A stretch of 64,000 nt of DNA, from positions 22,861 to 86,860 of the forward strand of contig JAQCFW010000008.1 in assembly GCA_027619225.1 (NCBI GenBank), given 5' to 3'. This DNA comes from Bacteroidota bacterium (GTDB taxonomy: Bacteria; Bacteroidota; Bacteroidia; Flavobacteriales_D; Sanyastnellaceae). Numbering within the stretch: position 1 is the stretch's first letter; each line of letters opens with the position of its first letter. The translations under genes were made by a program, and so were the position numbers. The notes beneath the pieces were generated by a model. It made no database searches. It had not been told where the DNA came from and saw only the letters and a list, made by a program, of their open reading frames with translations. Below, in pieces: positions 54,679 to 61,974 of this stretch.

Positions 54679-55494
54679 ATGAAAAATACAATCTTCGCAA
54701 TGTCTGTTGTGTCACTCCTTGCTTTAATCCTTCTTTCTAGTTCTAATGGAGTTGCTGAAGTCCAAAACCAAGACAGAACAGGTGCTCCAGGATCAGCTCA
54801 AACCTGCATACAATGCCACAGTCAACCAGGTTCTATGACTGCAACTTCAAGCATATCTGTTATAAATCTTATCGGAGACGAAGTATCAACTTACATTGCA
54901 GGAGACACTTATGAGGTGAGCTTTAACGTAACCTCCAACACAGGTGTTGGATATGGATTTCAAGCCACATCTGTTCTTGGTGATGGGTCAAATGCTGGAG
55001 AATTTACAAACCCTGGAACTTCTGTCCATCTTCAATCAGTAGCGTCAAGACACATCGTAGAACACAGTACTCCTAATTCTACTGGTATTTTCACAGCAAC
55101 TTGGACAGCACCTGAAACCGGAAGTGGTGATGTGGGCTTTTACATGTCTGGCCTTGCTGCAAACCTTCAAAATCAGACCTTTGGAGATGCGTATCACGGC
55201 ATATCTTTATCACTCACAGAAAACACAAATAATATAGAGGAGCTACATCGGGTAATGGATCAACCAACTGTGTCATCAAATGGCATTTCTATGACTGCTG
55301 TAGTAAATGGTATGGTGTCGATCTATGATTTAAACGGTCGCTTAAATTATACGACATCCGTAACAGCTAATGAATATTTAACGATTGACAACAGTGAGAT
55401 TGGCAACGGAATTCAAATCGTTCAATTCGTGCCACAAGATCAATTTTCATCTACCTTCACTCCACAATCATGGAGAGTCGCAGTCCAGAAATAA
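54679..55494 (+). CDS. Choice-of-anchor V / reeler-like secreted protein with CxxCH motif
   Basis: 271 residues. Signal peptide about 1-26. A conserved GAPGSAQTCIQCHSQPGS near 35-52 places a CxxCH heme-c-type motif just after the signal. A beta-sandwich (about 60-185, with YEVSFNVTSNTGVGYGFQ and GIFTATWTAPETGSGDV) matches the choice-of-anchor V family. The last 75 residues look like a degenerate T9SS sorting domain (VSIYDLNGRLNYTTSV). The family is common in Bacteroidota and its role is not known. The 3' end overlaps xseA by 25 bases. Confidence 0.82.
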   Translation: MKNTIFAMSVVSLLALILLSSSNGVAEVQNQDRTGAPGSAQTCIQCHSQPGSMTATSSISVINLIGDEVSTYIAGDTYEVSFNVTSNTGVGYGFQATSVLGDGSNAGEFTNPGTSVHLQSVASRHIVEHSTPNSTGIFTATWTAPETGSGDVGFYMSGLAANLQNQTFGDAYHGISLSLTENTNNIEELHRVMDQPTVSSNGISMTAVVNGMVSIYDLNGRLNYTTSVTANEYLTIDNSEIGNGIQIVQFVPQDQFSSTFTPQSWRVAVQK

Positions 55495-56744
55495 ATACAA
55501 CAGAAGACCGCAAGGTATTCTCCCTCTTTCAGCTTAATAAAAGCATTAAAAATGCTCTAGAAGCTAAAACTGGAAATGCTGATTTCTGGGTAAAAGCTGA
55601 GATTGCTAAAGTCACTCACAGCAGGTCAGGACATGTTTACTTTGACCTTGTTGAAGAGCATAATGGGTCAAGAAAAGCTGCAATTAAGGCGATGCTTTGG
55701 CGCAACACTTTTGAGCAAGTTAAAGAAGATCTCGGTGAATCTTATACCAGCGTAATTAAAGATGGAAGTGAAATCATATTCCAATGCAGGGTTAAGTTTA
55801 GTGAGATTCATGGCTTAAGCTTAGAAATTTCTAAAATCGACTTGTCCTTTATGTTGGGCGAGCTCGAACGCAGAAAAGCTGAGACTTTAGCTAAAGTTAA
55901 AGAAGATGGGCTGCAGCATAAAAACCCAGCCCTCAAACTTCCTACGGTACTTCATAGAATTGCGCTTATTGGATCACCTGGCACCTCTGGCTTCAGAGAT
56001 TTCGCTCACCATGTAGTGCATAACGAATGGCTCTTTAGGTTTGAAATACAGGTGTTCCCTACTTCTGTACAAGGGAAAGGTGCTGCCGCCCAAATATGCA
56101 ATTCTCTTGACAAAGCAAATGATTCTAATTCGGATGTTATTGTCCTCATTAGAGGTGGAGGGTCACCTCTAGATCTTGACTGTTTTAATGATCTCCAATT
56201 GGCCATCAAAATAGGAGAACTTACAACTCCTGTGCTAACAGGAATTGGTCATGAAACTGATTTTTCAATAGCTGATTTTGTTGCCCATAGAAATTTTAAG
56301 ACGCCCACTGACGTAGGAGATTTCGTAGTCGATATAAGCTTGATGTTTTCTTCTCTTTTGATAGATATCGCAACAAGAATTGGCAGTAGAAGTATGACAA
56401 TTATTCACAGAGAAAAAACAAATCTAAGCAGTGCAAAGACAACATTGTTAGAGCTTCCGATAAGACTCCTTCATCAAGAAACATCATCTTTAGATAAAAT
56501 GAAGGTAGATTTATATAGAGAATTTCAAAGAGTGTTTGCTAAGCAGAAAGAGACACTACAGAACCTAGCCAACAGTATGGAGCTGATTAAACCCGAAAAT
56601 ACATTGTCTAGAGGATACAGCATAGTTAGGCTTGATGGGGAATCAATCAAAGACGCTAAAAAGCTGAAAAAAGGAAATAATATTGAAATTGAGATGCATA
56701 AAGGCAAATTACTCGCTGAAGTTATTCAATGTAAAAACAAATAA
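55470..56744 (+). CDS. xseA: Exodeoxyribonuclease VII large subunit
   Basis: 424 residues. OB-fold (about 12-110: SLFQLNKSIKNAL, FWVKAEIAKVTHSRSGHVYFDLVE), then the conserved catalytic region with IALIGSPGTSGFRDF, VFPTSVQGKGAAAQI, VIVLIRGGGSPLDLDCFND and GIGHETDFSIADFVAH, and a helical C-terminal part ending in ENTLSRGYSIV. With XseB it digests single-stranded DNA from both ends in mismatch repair and damage tolerance. xseB follows after 5 bases. Confidence 0.95.
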   Translation: MESRSPEINTTEDRKVFSLFQLNKSIKNALEAKTGNADFWVKAEIAKVTHSRSGHVYFDLVEEHNGSRKAAIKAMLWRNTFEQVKEDLGESYTSVIKDGSEIIFQCRVKFSEIHGLSLEISKIDLSFMLGELERRKAETLAKVKEDGLQHKNPALKLPTVLHRIALIGSPGTSGFRDFAHHVVHNEWLFRFEIQVFPTSVQGKGAAAQICNSLDKANDSNSDVIVLIRGGGSPLDLDCFNDLQLAIKIGELTTPVLTGIGHETDFSIADFVAHRNFKTPTDVGDFVVDISLMFSSLLIDIATRIGSRSMTIIHREKTNLSSAKTTLLELPIRLLHQETSSLDKMKVDLYREFQRVFAKQKETLQNLANSMELIKPENTLSRGYSIVRLDGESIKDAKKLKKGNNIEIEMHKGKLLAEVIQCKNK

Positions 56745-56749
56745 ATCAC

Positions 56750-56977
56750 ATGTCAAATAGCAATAAAACAAAGCCACTTAAGGATATGAATTATGATGAT
56801 TCAATCACAGAACTTCAGAAAATACTTTCCTCTCTACAAAATGATGAGCTCTCAATCGATGAGCTGACAGACACGATTAAAAGATCTACAGAACTTCTTG
56901 AATTGTGCAATTCAAAACTAAGAAGTACAGAAGAAGAAGTCAATTTAGTAATACAAAAACTTGGACTTGGAGATTAA
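56750..56977 (+). CDS. xseB: Exodeoxyribonuclease VII small subunit
   Basis: 75 residues. MNYDDSITELQKILSSLQNDELSIDELTD followed by SKLRSTEEEVNLVI is the family's two-helix pattern. It packs around XseA to regulate its activity. It starts 5 bases after xseA, and the next gene is convergent. Confidence 0.92.
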   Translation: MSNSNKTKPLKDMNYDDSITELQKILSSLQNDELSIDELTDTIKRSTELLELCNSKLRSTEEEVNLVIQKLGLGD

Positions 56978-56984
56978 CCAAGTC

Positions 56985-57479
56985 TTACTTGTCTTTGTTA
57001 CTTAGACGGTTTAATATTTCAGAAGCACCACTTGCGCCTCCTGTTTGTTTAAATAATTCTTCCTGTTCAGCTTGCTTTAAGAGAGTCGCAGTTTGACTGA
57101 CTGACATCATTGCTTCTCTAATTGACAAGAATGACTCACAACCAGACATAGACACAGACCAAGCGGCATCCGCTTCCTTAATACCCGTAGGCGTCATACA
57201 GCCCTCCATCGAGACAACTAAAGCCGCATTTAAATCTGAACTCTTCTTGTACTCACCAGAATGCATTTTTACTATAAAAGCATCTATTTTAGTTATCGTA
57301 CTTGATATGCAGTCACATGCATCTCCACGTTCAGCATTTATTTCTTCTATTGACAAACGATCACCTGACGAATCATTTTGAGACTCAAATTCAGAAGAAC
57401 ATCCAGAAATACTCAATGAAACGATAGCTACCACCAGGATAAAAAATGCACTGGGCTTAAATAAATTTACAATTTTCAT
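56985..57479 (-). CDS. Lipoprotein with conserved cysteines (unknown)
   Basis: 164 residues from the ATG at 57479 (an in-frame ATG at 57500 overlaps an orphan ORF fragment). Lipoprotein signal with SISGCSS near 27. The mature part has CDCIS, GCMTP and GCES cysteines in a helical context (DACDCISSTITKIDAFIVK) and no known domain. Probably periplasmic, anchored to a membrane. It ends 8 bases before the convergent xseB. I do not recognise the family. Confidence 0.68.
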   Translation of the reverse strand: MKIVNLFKPSAFFILVVAIVSLSISGCSSEFESQNDSSGDRLSIEEINAERGDACDCISSTITKIDAFIVKMHSGEYKKSSDLNAALVVSMEGCMTPTGIKEADAAWSVSMSGCESFLSIREAMMSVSQTATLLKQAEQEELFKQTGGASGASEILNRLSNKDK

Positions 57480-57489
57480 AATATTAAAA

Positions 57490-57624
57490 TTAATTTTCAT
57501 CTTCAGTGATGACTTTAAATACTTTCACTTCTTTATGTTCACCGTTTTTACCGTCTTTACCGTCTTTACCGTGCTCCCCAGAATAGCTGCTGTTCCGTGT
57601 TCCTTTAAAAACATTGTAGGTTTT
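57490..57624 (-). pseudogene. Orphan C-terminal fragment with collagen-like repeats
   Basis: A 44-codon open frame with no start codon ends at 57490. It contains G-E-H-G-K-D-G-K-D-G-K-N-G, that is Gly-x-y triplets, then EVKVFKVITEDEN. An in-frame TAA lies immediately upstream. The three tandem GGTAAARAC units are visible as DNA repeats at 57547-57573. It looks like the end of a decayed gene rather than an expressed one. Confidence 0.4.
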
Positions 57625-57659
57625 TTAATTTTCCGAAAAATACAAAAAACAATCTTATC

Positions 57660-59852
57660 TTAGTCACATGATTGACCAAAACGTTGTAAAAATACAAGTA
57701 AATCTGTAGCCCCGATAAATGTTGAATTGTCCAAATCAAACGGACCAGCCCAACCTAAACCGTAGGCAGCAAGAAACAACATTAAATCAGATGAGCCCAC
57801 AACACCATCATTGTCAAAATCACAACTACATTCTTCACTAGGTAAGAATCCTCCACCTCCAAATTCCATAGCCCAGTCAGGGAACACAATTGTCTCAGCA
57901 AAATTGAAGGCATTTCTACCTGCTAGGATTCCAACATAACGCCCTGGTGCATCATCTACAGGGGGATGAATACCTCCCCAAATCCTAGAAAGCGCACTTT
58001 CGTTAGACGCATCTAAATAGGTTGCCCACTGAAGGCTGAATTCAACAGAAGGACCCTCTTCGAATACTAGGAATTGATTTTGAGGTGCCGACCACTCTGC
58101 CATTCCTCCAGGCCAGTAAGCAGATCCTGTTAACATTTCGAAAAGCTCAGCGGCAGCTCGTGAAAATGTACTGTGACCGCTGAAGTACCCCGCAAAAGGC
58201 GGTGTTACGAAACTTGGTCGCTGGTATGGCCACCATTGCTCAGCTAAAATCCAACCCACACCAGCTTCGTCAATTTGAGGAACCTCAATATAATCTGGTC
58301 CTTTCCAACTATGTATTGCAATCTCCCCAACATGATCCTCGTCTCCAAAGCCGGCAAGTGGATGATCATCATCGATAAATTCAATAAACCCAGGCACCAG
58401 TGGTAGGCCTGCTGGATGGTAATTAGGGAGTGTCATGTCTGTGCTTTGGCCTTTCTCTGCCATATAACGAATAGCTGAAACAGGTCGGATGTAGTCGTAA
58501 CATCCTTTGTTGCTCCAAGCGGCGATTGCACAATCGTGCATTGCGCCAGCTAAAGCTAAGTAGGACTTTACAGCGAACTCCTCATCTTCAATGATAGGCC
58601 CTTGACCCCTCCACCTGTGCTCACCTGATTGTGGAACAAGAATGAATTCATTAAGGAGAGTAAACCAGTGACCAGGAGGCGTCTCTGAATCTGGTCCGTC
58701 AGCCCAAAACTCAGCAATTACGCGTCCATAATCTCCACGGGGAACTATATTAGGTTCATATGGTAGACCCGTAAATGGATTTACTTCGTGACCATTCCCT
58801 CCGAAAGAACCATCCTCATTATACCAACTTACAAGACCTCCTCTCTCCCAATCATAGAAATTTGCAAACTCTTCAACAGGAGGAGTCTCACCATTATACT
58901 TTAGTGAACCTGGGCTAATATCCCACATAACACCGTCAGAAGGATCAAGATGCTCAGACCACTTTATTACCATTCCGAATCCCCACTTATATAAGCTCTC
59001 ATCGAAGCTAGAAGCAACATTGGTGTCTAAATAAACTGGAGGACCAGGATTATAGTATGTCTTAAACGTACAACTATCTACAACAACATGAGTCACGTTG
59101 GAATCTCTGAGAGCAAAGCCTTGTACTTCTCCCCACTCAGGTCCTAAAAATGGAGGCACTGCAGTGATAACCTCACCGCTTTGGTCTATCGTAACAGAAA
59201 GTTCAATAGGTTGCCAACGATTGGGATCAATGATACCACTTGTCCCAGGGTCTTCAGGCAGAATGTTAGGATTTACAGATGTATAGCAAGAGCTCGCATA
59301 ATCACCAGCCTCGTTTGCACCGTCTTGCATTCCAAAAGCAATAATCTGTTCCGCTAAATAATTTCCAAGAGCAGCCGGTCCGTCAATTAAATAATCCGTT
59401 GAAACGATTAAGGTATCAAGACCTTGTAAAGCCATTTGCGCATTAATGTTTAAAAGCGTTGAAGACCATTGAGGAGAACTCATATACCTATGCTTAATCA
59501 ATCTATACACTCCATAACTCATAGACACCTCTTGGGCTATCATCTTATCTATGGAGTTCGAAGGAATGATCGGTGCAAAATTTTCGAAGTCAAAAACGTT
59601 CGTAAAACTTCCAATCGTGTTGCCTAAGAAATATTGCTCTGAAGAAGTTGTATCGTATGCCGCCCAACAATCATACATAATCATGCTTGAATGCATGAGA
59701 TTGCGAGCGTGAACTGTCGGCCTCGCAAAGTCATTCCTAATCGCTTCTAAAACCTGTTCATTCCACTCTACGGCAATGTGGCCAGTTTGGGAAAAGCTCA
59801 CAGAAAAAGTAAGAATTGTCAAAAGACAGGTAGATAAAATATATCTAAACAT
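57660..59852 (-). CDS. Secreted vanadium haloperoxidase-like (PAP2) protein with dockerin-like C-terminus
   Basis: 730 residues. Signal peptide 1-21. The large helical domain carries the PAP2/haloperoxidase phosphate- or vanadate-site motifs in order: IRPVSAIRYM near 455, YFSGHSTFSRAAAEL near 555, and SRIWGGIHPPVDDAPGRY near 620, the last with the catalytic-type His. The C-terminus (about 675-730) has two dockerin-like loops (DFDNDGVVGSSDLMLFLAAYG and DLDNSTFIGATDLLVFLQRFG) and ends GQSCD. Halide oxidation or phosphatase activity cannot be told apart from sequence; a haloperoxidase-like enzyme is most consistent. Confidence 0.8.
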   Translation of the reverse strand: MFRYILSTCLLTILTFSVSFSQTGHIAVEWNEQVLEAIRNDFARPTVHARNLMHSSMIMYDCWAAYDTTSSEQYFLGNTIGSFTNVFDFENFAPIIPSNSIDKMIAQEVSMSYGVYRLIKHRYMSSPQWSSTLLNINAQMALQGLDTLIVSTDYLIDGPAALGNYLAEQIIAFGMQDGANEAGDYASSCYTSVNPNILPEDPGTSGIIDPNRWQPIELSVTIDQSGEVITAVPPFLGPEWGEVQGFALRDSNVTHVVVDSCTFKTYYNPGPPVYLDTNVASSFDESLYKWGFGMVIKWSEHLDPSDGVMWDISPGSLKYNGETPPVEEFANFYDWERGGLVSWYNEDGSFGGNGHEVNPFTGLPYEPNIVPRGDYGRVIAEFWADGPDSETPPGHWFTLLNEFILVPQSGEHRWRGQGPIIEDEEFAVKSYLALAGAMHDCAIAAWSNKGCYDYIRPVSAIRYMAEKGQSTDMTLPNYHPAGLPLVPGFIEFIDDDHPLAGFGDEDHVGEIAIHSWKGPDYIEVPQIDEAGVGWILAEQWWPYQRPSFVTPPFAGYFSGHSTFSRAAAELFEMLTGSAYWPGGMAEWSAPQNQFLVFEEGPSVEFSLQWATYLDASNESALSRIWGGIHPPVDDAPGRYVGILAGRNAFNFAETIVFPDWAMEFGGGGFLPSEECSCDFDNDGVVGSSDLMLFLAAYGLGWAGPFDLDNSTFIGATDLLVFLQRFGQSCD

Positions 59853-60015
59853 ATGTATTGCGATTTCGACTTGTAGTAAATATAAAGCTTGCTGTAAATA
59901 TACTGATTATTGATTGAATGGGGAATTCCTAAAAAAAACGGAGTAATCATTACAACAATGAATGTATCTTTATAATGTTACTTTTACCTAACTAGAATCA
60001 GAAATCTAACGCCCA

Positions 60016-60420
60016 ATGCTTTCTAAAAAAGCTCAATATGCATTCAGAGCTCTTACATCTCTTGCTCGCAATGAAGGTAAGGGACCGCTTCCAATAAGCA
60101 ACATCGTGAAGGAACACCCAATGAGCGTGAAGTTTCTAGAAACGATCTTATTAGAATTACGGAAGAGTGATATTCTTTGCAGTAAGAAAGGGAAAGGGGG
60201 AGGTTATTTTCTTATGAGTCCTCCTGAAAAAATTAATTTGGCGCAAGTAATAAGAATTTTAGACGGCCCCATTGCCCCATTAAAATGTGTTTCCTTACAT
60301 TTCTATGAGCGTTGTGATGACTGTAATGAAGTCTCTTGCGGATTGAATAAACTCATGGCAGAGGTTAGAGATGCTAACCTTCAAGTACTAGAAAAGAGAA
60401 CCCTGAGAGATTTAATTTAA
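60016..60420 (+). CDS. Rrf2-family transcriptional regulator
   Basis: 134 residues. N-terminal winged helix with MLSKKAQYAFRALTSLA and KFLETILLELRKSDILCSKKGKGGGY, then a dimer helix and four cysteines at 91, 100, 103 and 108. Their spacing (C-x8-C-x2-C-x4-C) is close to Fe-S-binding Rrf2 proteins but not that of IscR. It lies 64 bases before cysH in the same direction, so it probably regulates sulfate reduction, as Rrf2 regulators often do. Iron-sulfur sensing is inference. Confidence 0.9.
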   Translation: MLSKKAQYAFRALTSLARNEGKGPLPISNIVKEHPMSVKFLETILLELRKSDILCSKKGKGGGYFLMSPPEKINLAQVIRILDGPIAPLKCVSLHFYERCDDCNEVSCGLNKLMAEVRDANLQVLEKRTLRDLI

Positions 60421-60470
60421 ATAAGTTCGATTAACATGAGTTTAATCCCATAAAATATATAGGGTTATAC

Positions 60471-60478
60471 TATCTTTG
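60471..60478 (+). promoter_or_regulatory. cysH -7 box (TATCTTTG), near-leaderless
   Basis: Perfect TAnnTTTG box six bases before the cysH ATG at 60485. An in-frame TTG inside the box is therefore not the start. Confidence 0.65.
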
Positions 60479-60484
60479 TCGGAT

Positions 60485-61174
60485 ATGACAAGCCAATCTA
60501 TTCCTTTCAACTTGAACTCAGACCCGGTTATGGCGCTGCAGGAACTTTGTAAAACTCATCCGGAAGGAGTTGTCTTCACAACATCTTTGGGGATTGAAGA
60601 CCAAATATTAACCGATATTATTTGCAGAAATAATCTCCCTGTGAGGATTGTCACTCTGGATACTGGAAGACTGTTTCCTGAAACATATGATCTCATCGAC
60701 AAAACGAAAGCAAGATATAAAGTCAAAATTGACTGCTTTTTTCCCGAAACATTAAGCCTTGAAGCGTTCGTTAATGAGCAGGGGATGAATTCGATTTTTA
60801 AGTCCGTTGAATCACGGAAAAACTGCTGTCAGCTTAGGAAAATTGACCCCCTTTTAAGGGCTTTAGAAGGAGCTAAGGTCTGGGTAACTGGACTGAGAGC
60901 GGATCAATCCGACAACAGAAACAATCTCCCGAGAATAGAACTTGATTCACTTTCCGGACTTCTAAAATTCAACCCACTTCTCACTTGGTCTGATGCAGAT
61001 TTAGAAAACTACACAGAAAAACACAACGTGCCCATCAATGCGCTCCACAAAAAAGGCTTCCCGTCCATTGGCTGTCAGCCATGTACAAGGGCTGTGGCAG
61101 AAGGAGAACATCCAAGAGCAGGAAGATGGTGGTGGGAAAATTCGACTCAAGAGTGTGGACTACATAAAGGCTAA
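60485..61174 (+). CDS. cysH: Adenylylsulfate / phosphoadenylylsulfate reductase
   Basis: 229 residues from the ATG at 60485, chosen from the promoter box just upstream. It reduces activated sulfate to sulfite. PP-loop motif SLGIEDQIL near 34-42. Two cysteine pairs, 114-115 (KNCCQLRK) and 197/200 (GCQPC), are the ligands of a [4Fe-4S] cluster typical of APS-type reductases, and the catalytic Cys 224 is in QECGLH at the C-terminus. Regulator of the Rrf2 type just upstream. This supports sulfate assimilation and cysteine synthesis. Confidence 0.95.
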   Translation: MTSQSIPFNLNSDPVMALQELCKTHPEGVVFTTSLGIEDQILTDIICRNNLPVRIVTLDTGRLFPETYDLIDKTKARYKVKIDCFFPETLSLEAFVNEQGMNSIFKSVESRKNCCQLRKIDPLLRALEGAKVWVTGLRADQSDNRNNLPRIELDSLSGLLKFNPLLTWSDADLENYTEKHNVPINALHKKGFPSIGCQPCTRAVAEGEHPRAGRWWWENSTQECGLHKG

Positions 61175-61188
61175 CTTACTTTTGGAGT

Positions 61189-61974
61189 ATGGATCAACTC
61201 CGCCTTGTCTCTTTAGTCATCTTTATTTGCACATTTTATGCGTGTAATAATCATAACGATTCATTAAAAGAAAGGCCACAGTCGGTCACAATCGTTCTCT
61301 CAAAACCAAATAGTTCTTCCACATACAAAAATTTCATTCAGAAACTAGATACGACGATTGAAATCAATTGGGTGAACGCATATACAATACCCCTTTCTGA
61401 ATTAGACAAGGAACTTGAAAATGCTGATGGAATAATAATGACTGGTGGTGTAGATATACATCCAGGTCTTTACGACAACGCTTTTGACACGATAAGGTGT
61501 GGAACTATAGACATACGAAGAGATCAACTCGAAGCAGCACTCCTAGACTACGCTTTAGAAAGTGGGACTCCGTGCCTCGGCGTCTGCCGGGGTCTTCAAT
61601 TCATGAACGTATACTTGGGAGGTAGCCTCCACCCTCACCTACCAGACACTTTAAGTAATATTCACAGGGGACACTCTGGTGATGTTAACCACCCTATTGA
61701 AATCATAAAAAACATCGGCGTCTTTGAAATCAATGTATCAGATATTTTAGATCCCGTGAGCAATCACCACCAAGGTATTTCGCGTTTGGCCGAAGATTTA
61801 GAAGTTTGGGCTATTGCTCCAGACGGATTGGCTGAAGGTGTTCGACATAAGGATACAATCGCTCACCCCTTCTTCGTCGGAGTTCAATGGCACCCGGAAA
61901 GAAGCGGCGATGTAAACTCTCTCGCTATCCCCATTGGTGAAGGATTTCTAAAGTCTGTTTTAAATTATGAATAA
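61189..61974 (+). CDS. Lipoprotein-type class I glutamine amidotransferase (peptidase C26)
   Basis: 261 residues. A signal with FYACNN near 19 predicts a lipoprotein, odd for this usually cytoplasmic family. The C26 domain has GIIMTGGVDIHPG, the nucleophile elbow CLGVCRGLQFMNVYLGG near 126, and VGVQWHPE with the catalytic His and Glu near 232. Family members hydrolyse gamma-glutamyl bonds (for example gamma-glutamyl-GABA). It starts 14 bases after cysH; a periplasmic or outer-membrane glutamyl hydrolase is the simplest reading. The last 8 bases overlap the next gene's start at 61967. Confidence 0.85.
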   Translation: MDQLRLVSLVIFICTFYACNNHNDSLKERPQSVTIVLSKPNSSSTYKNFIQKLDTTIEINWVNAYTIPLSELDKELENADGIIMTGGVDIHPGLYDNAFDTIRCGTIDIRRDQLEAALLDYALESGTPCLGVCRGLQFMNVYLGGSLHPHLPDTLSNIHRGHSGDVNHPIEIIKNIGVFEINVSDILDPVSNHHQGISRLAEDLEVWAIAPDGLAEGVRHKDTIAHPFFVGVQWHPERSGDVNSLAIPIGEGFLKSVLNYE

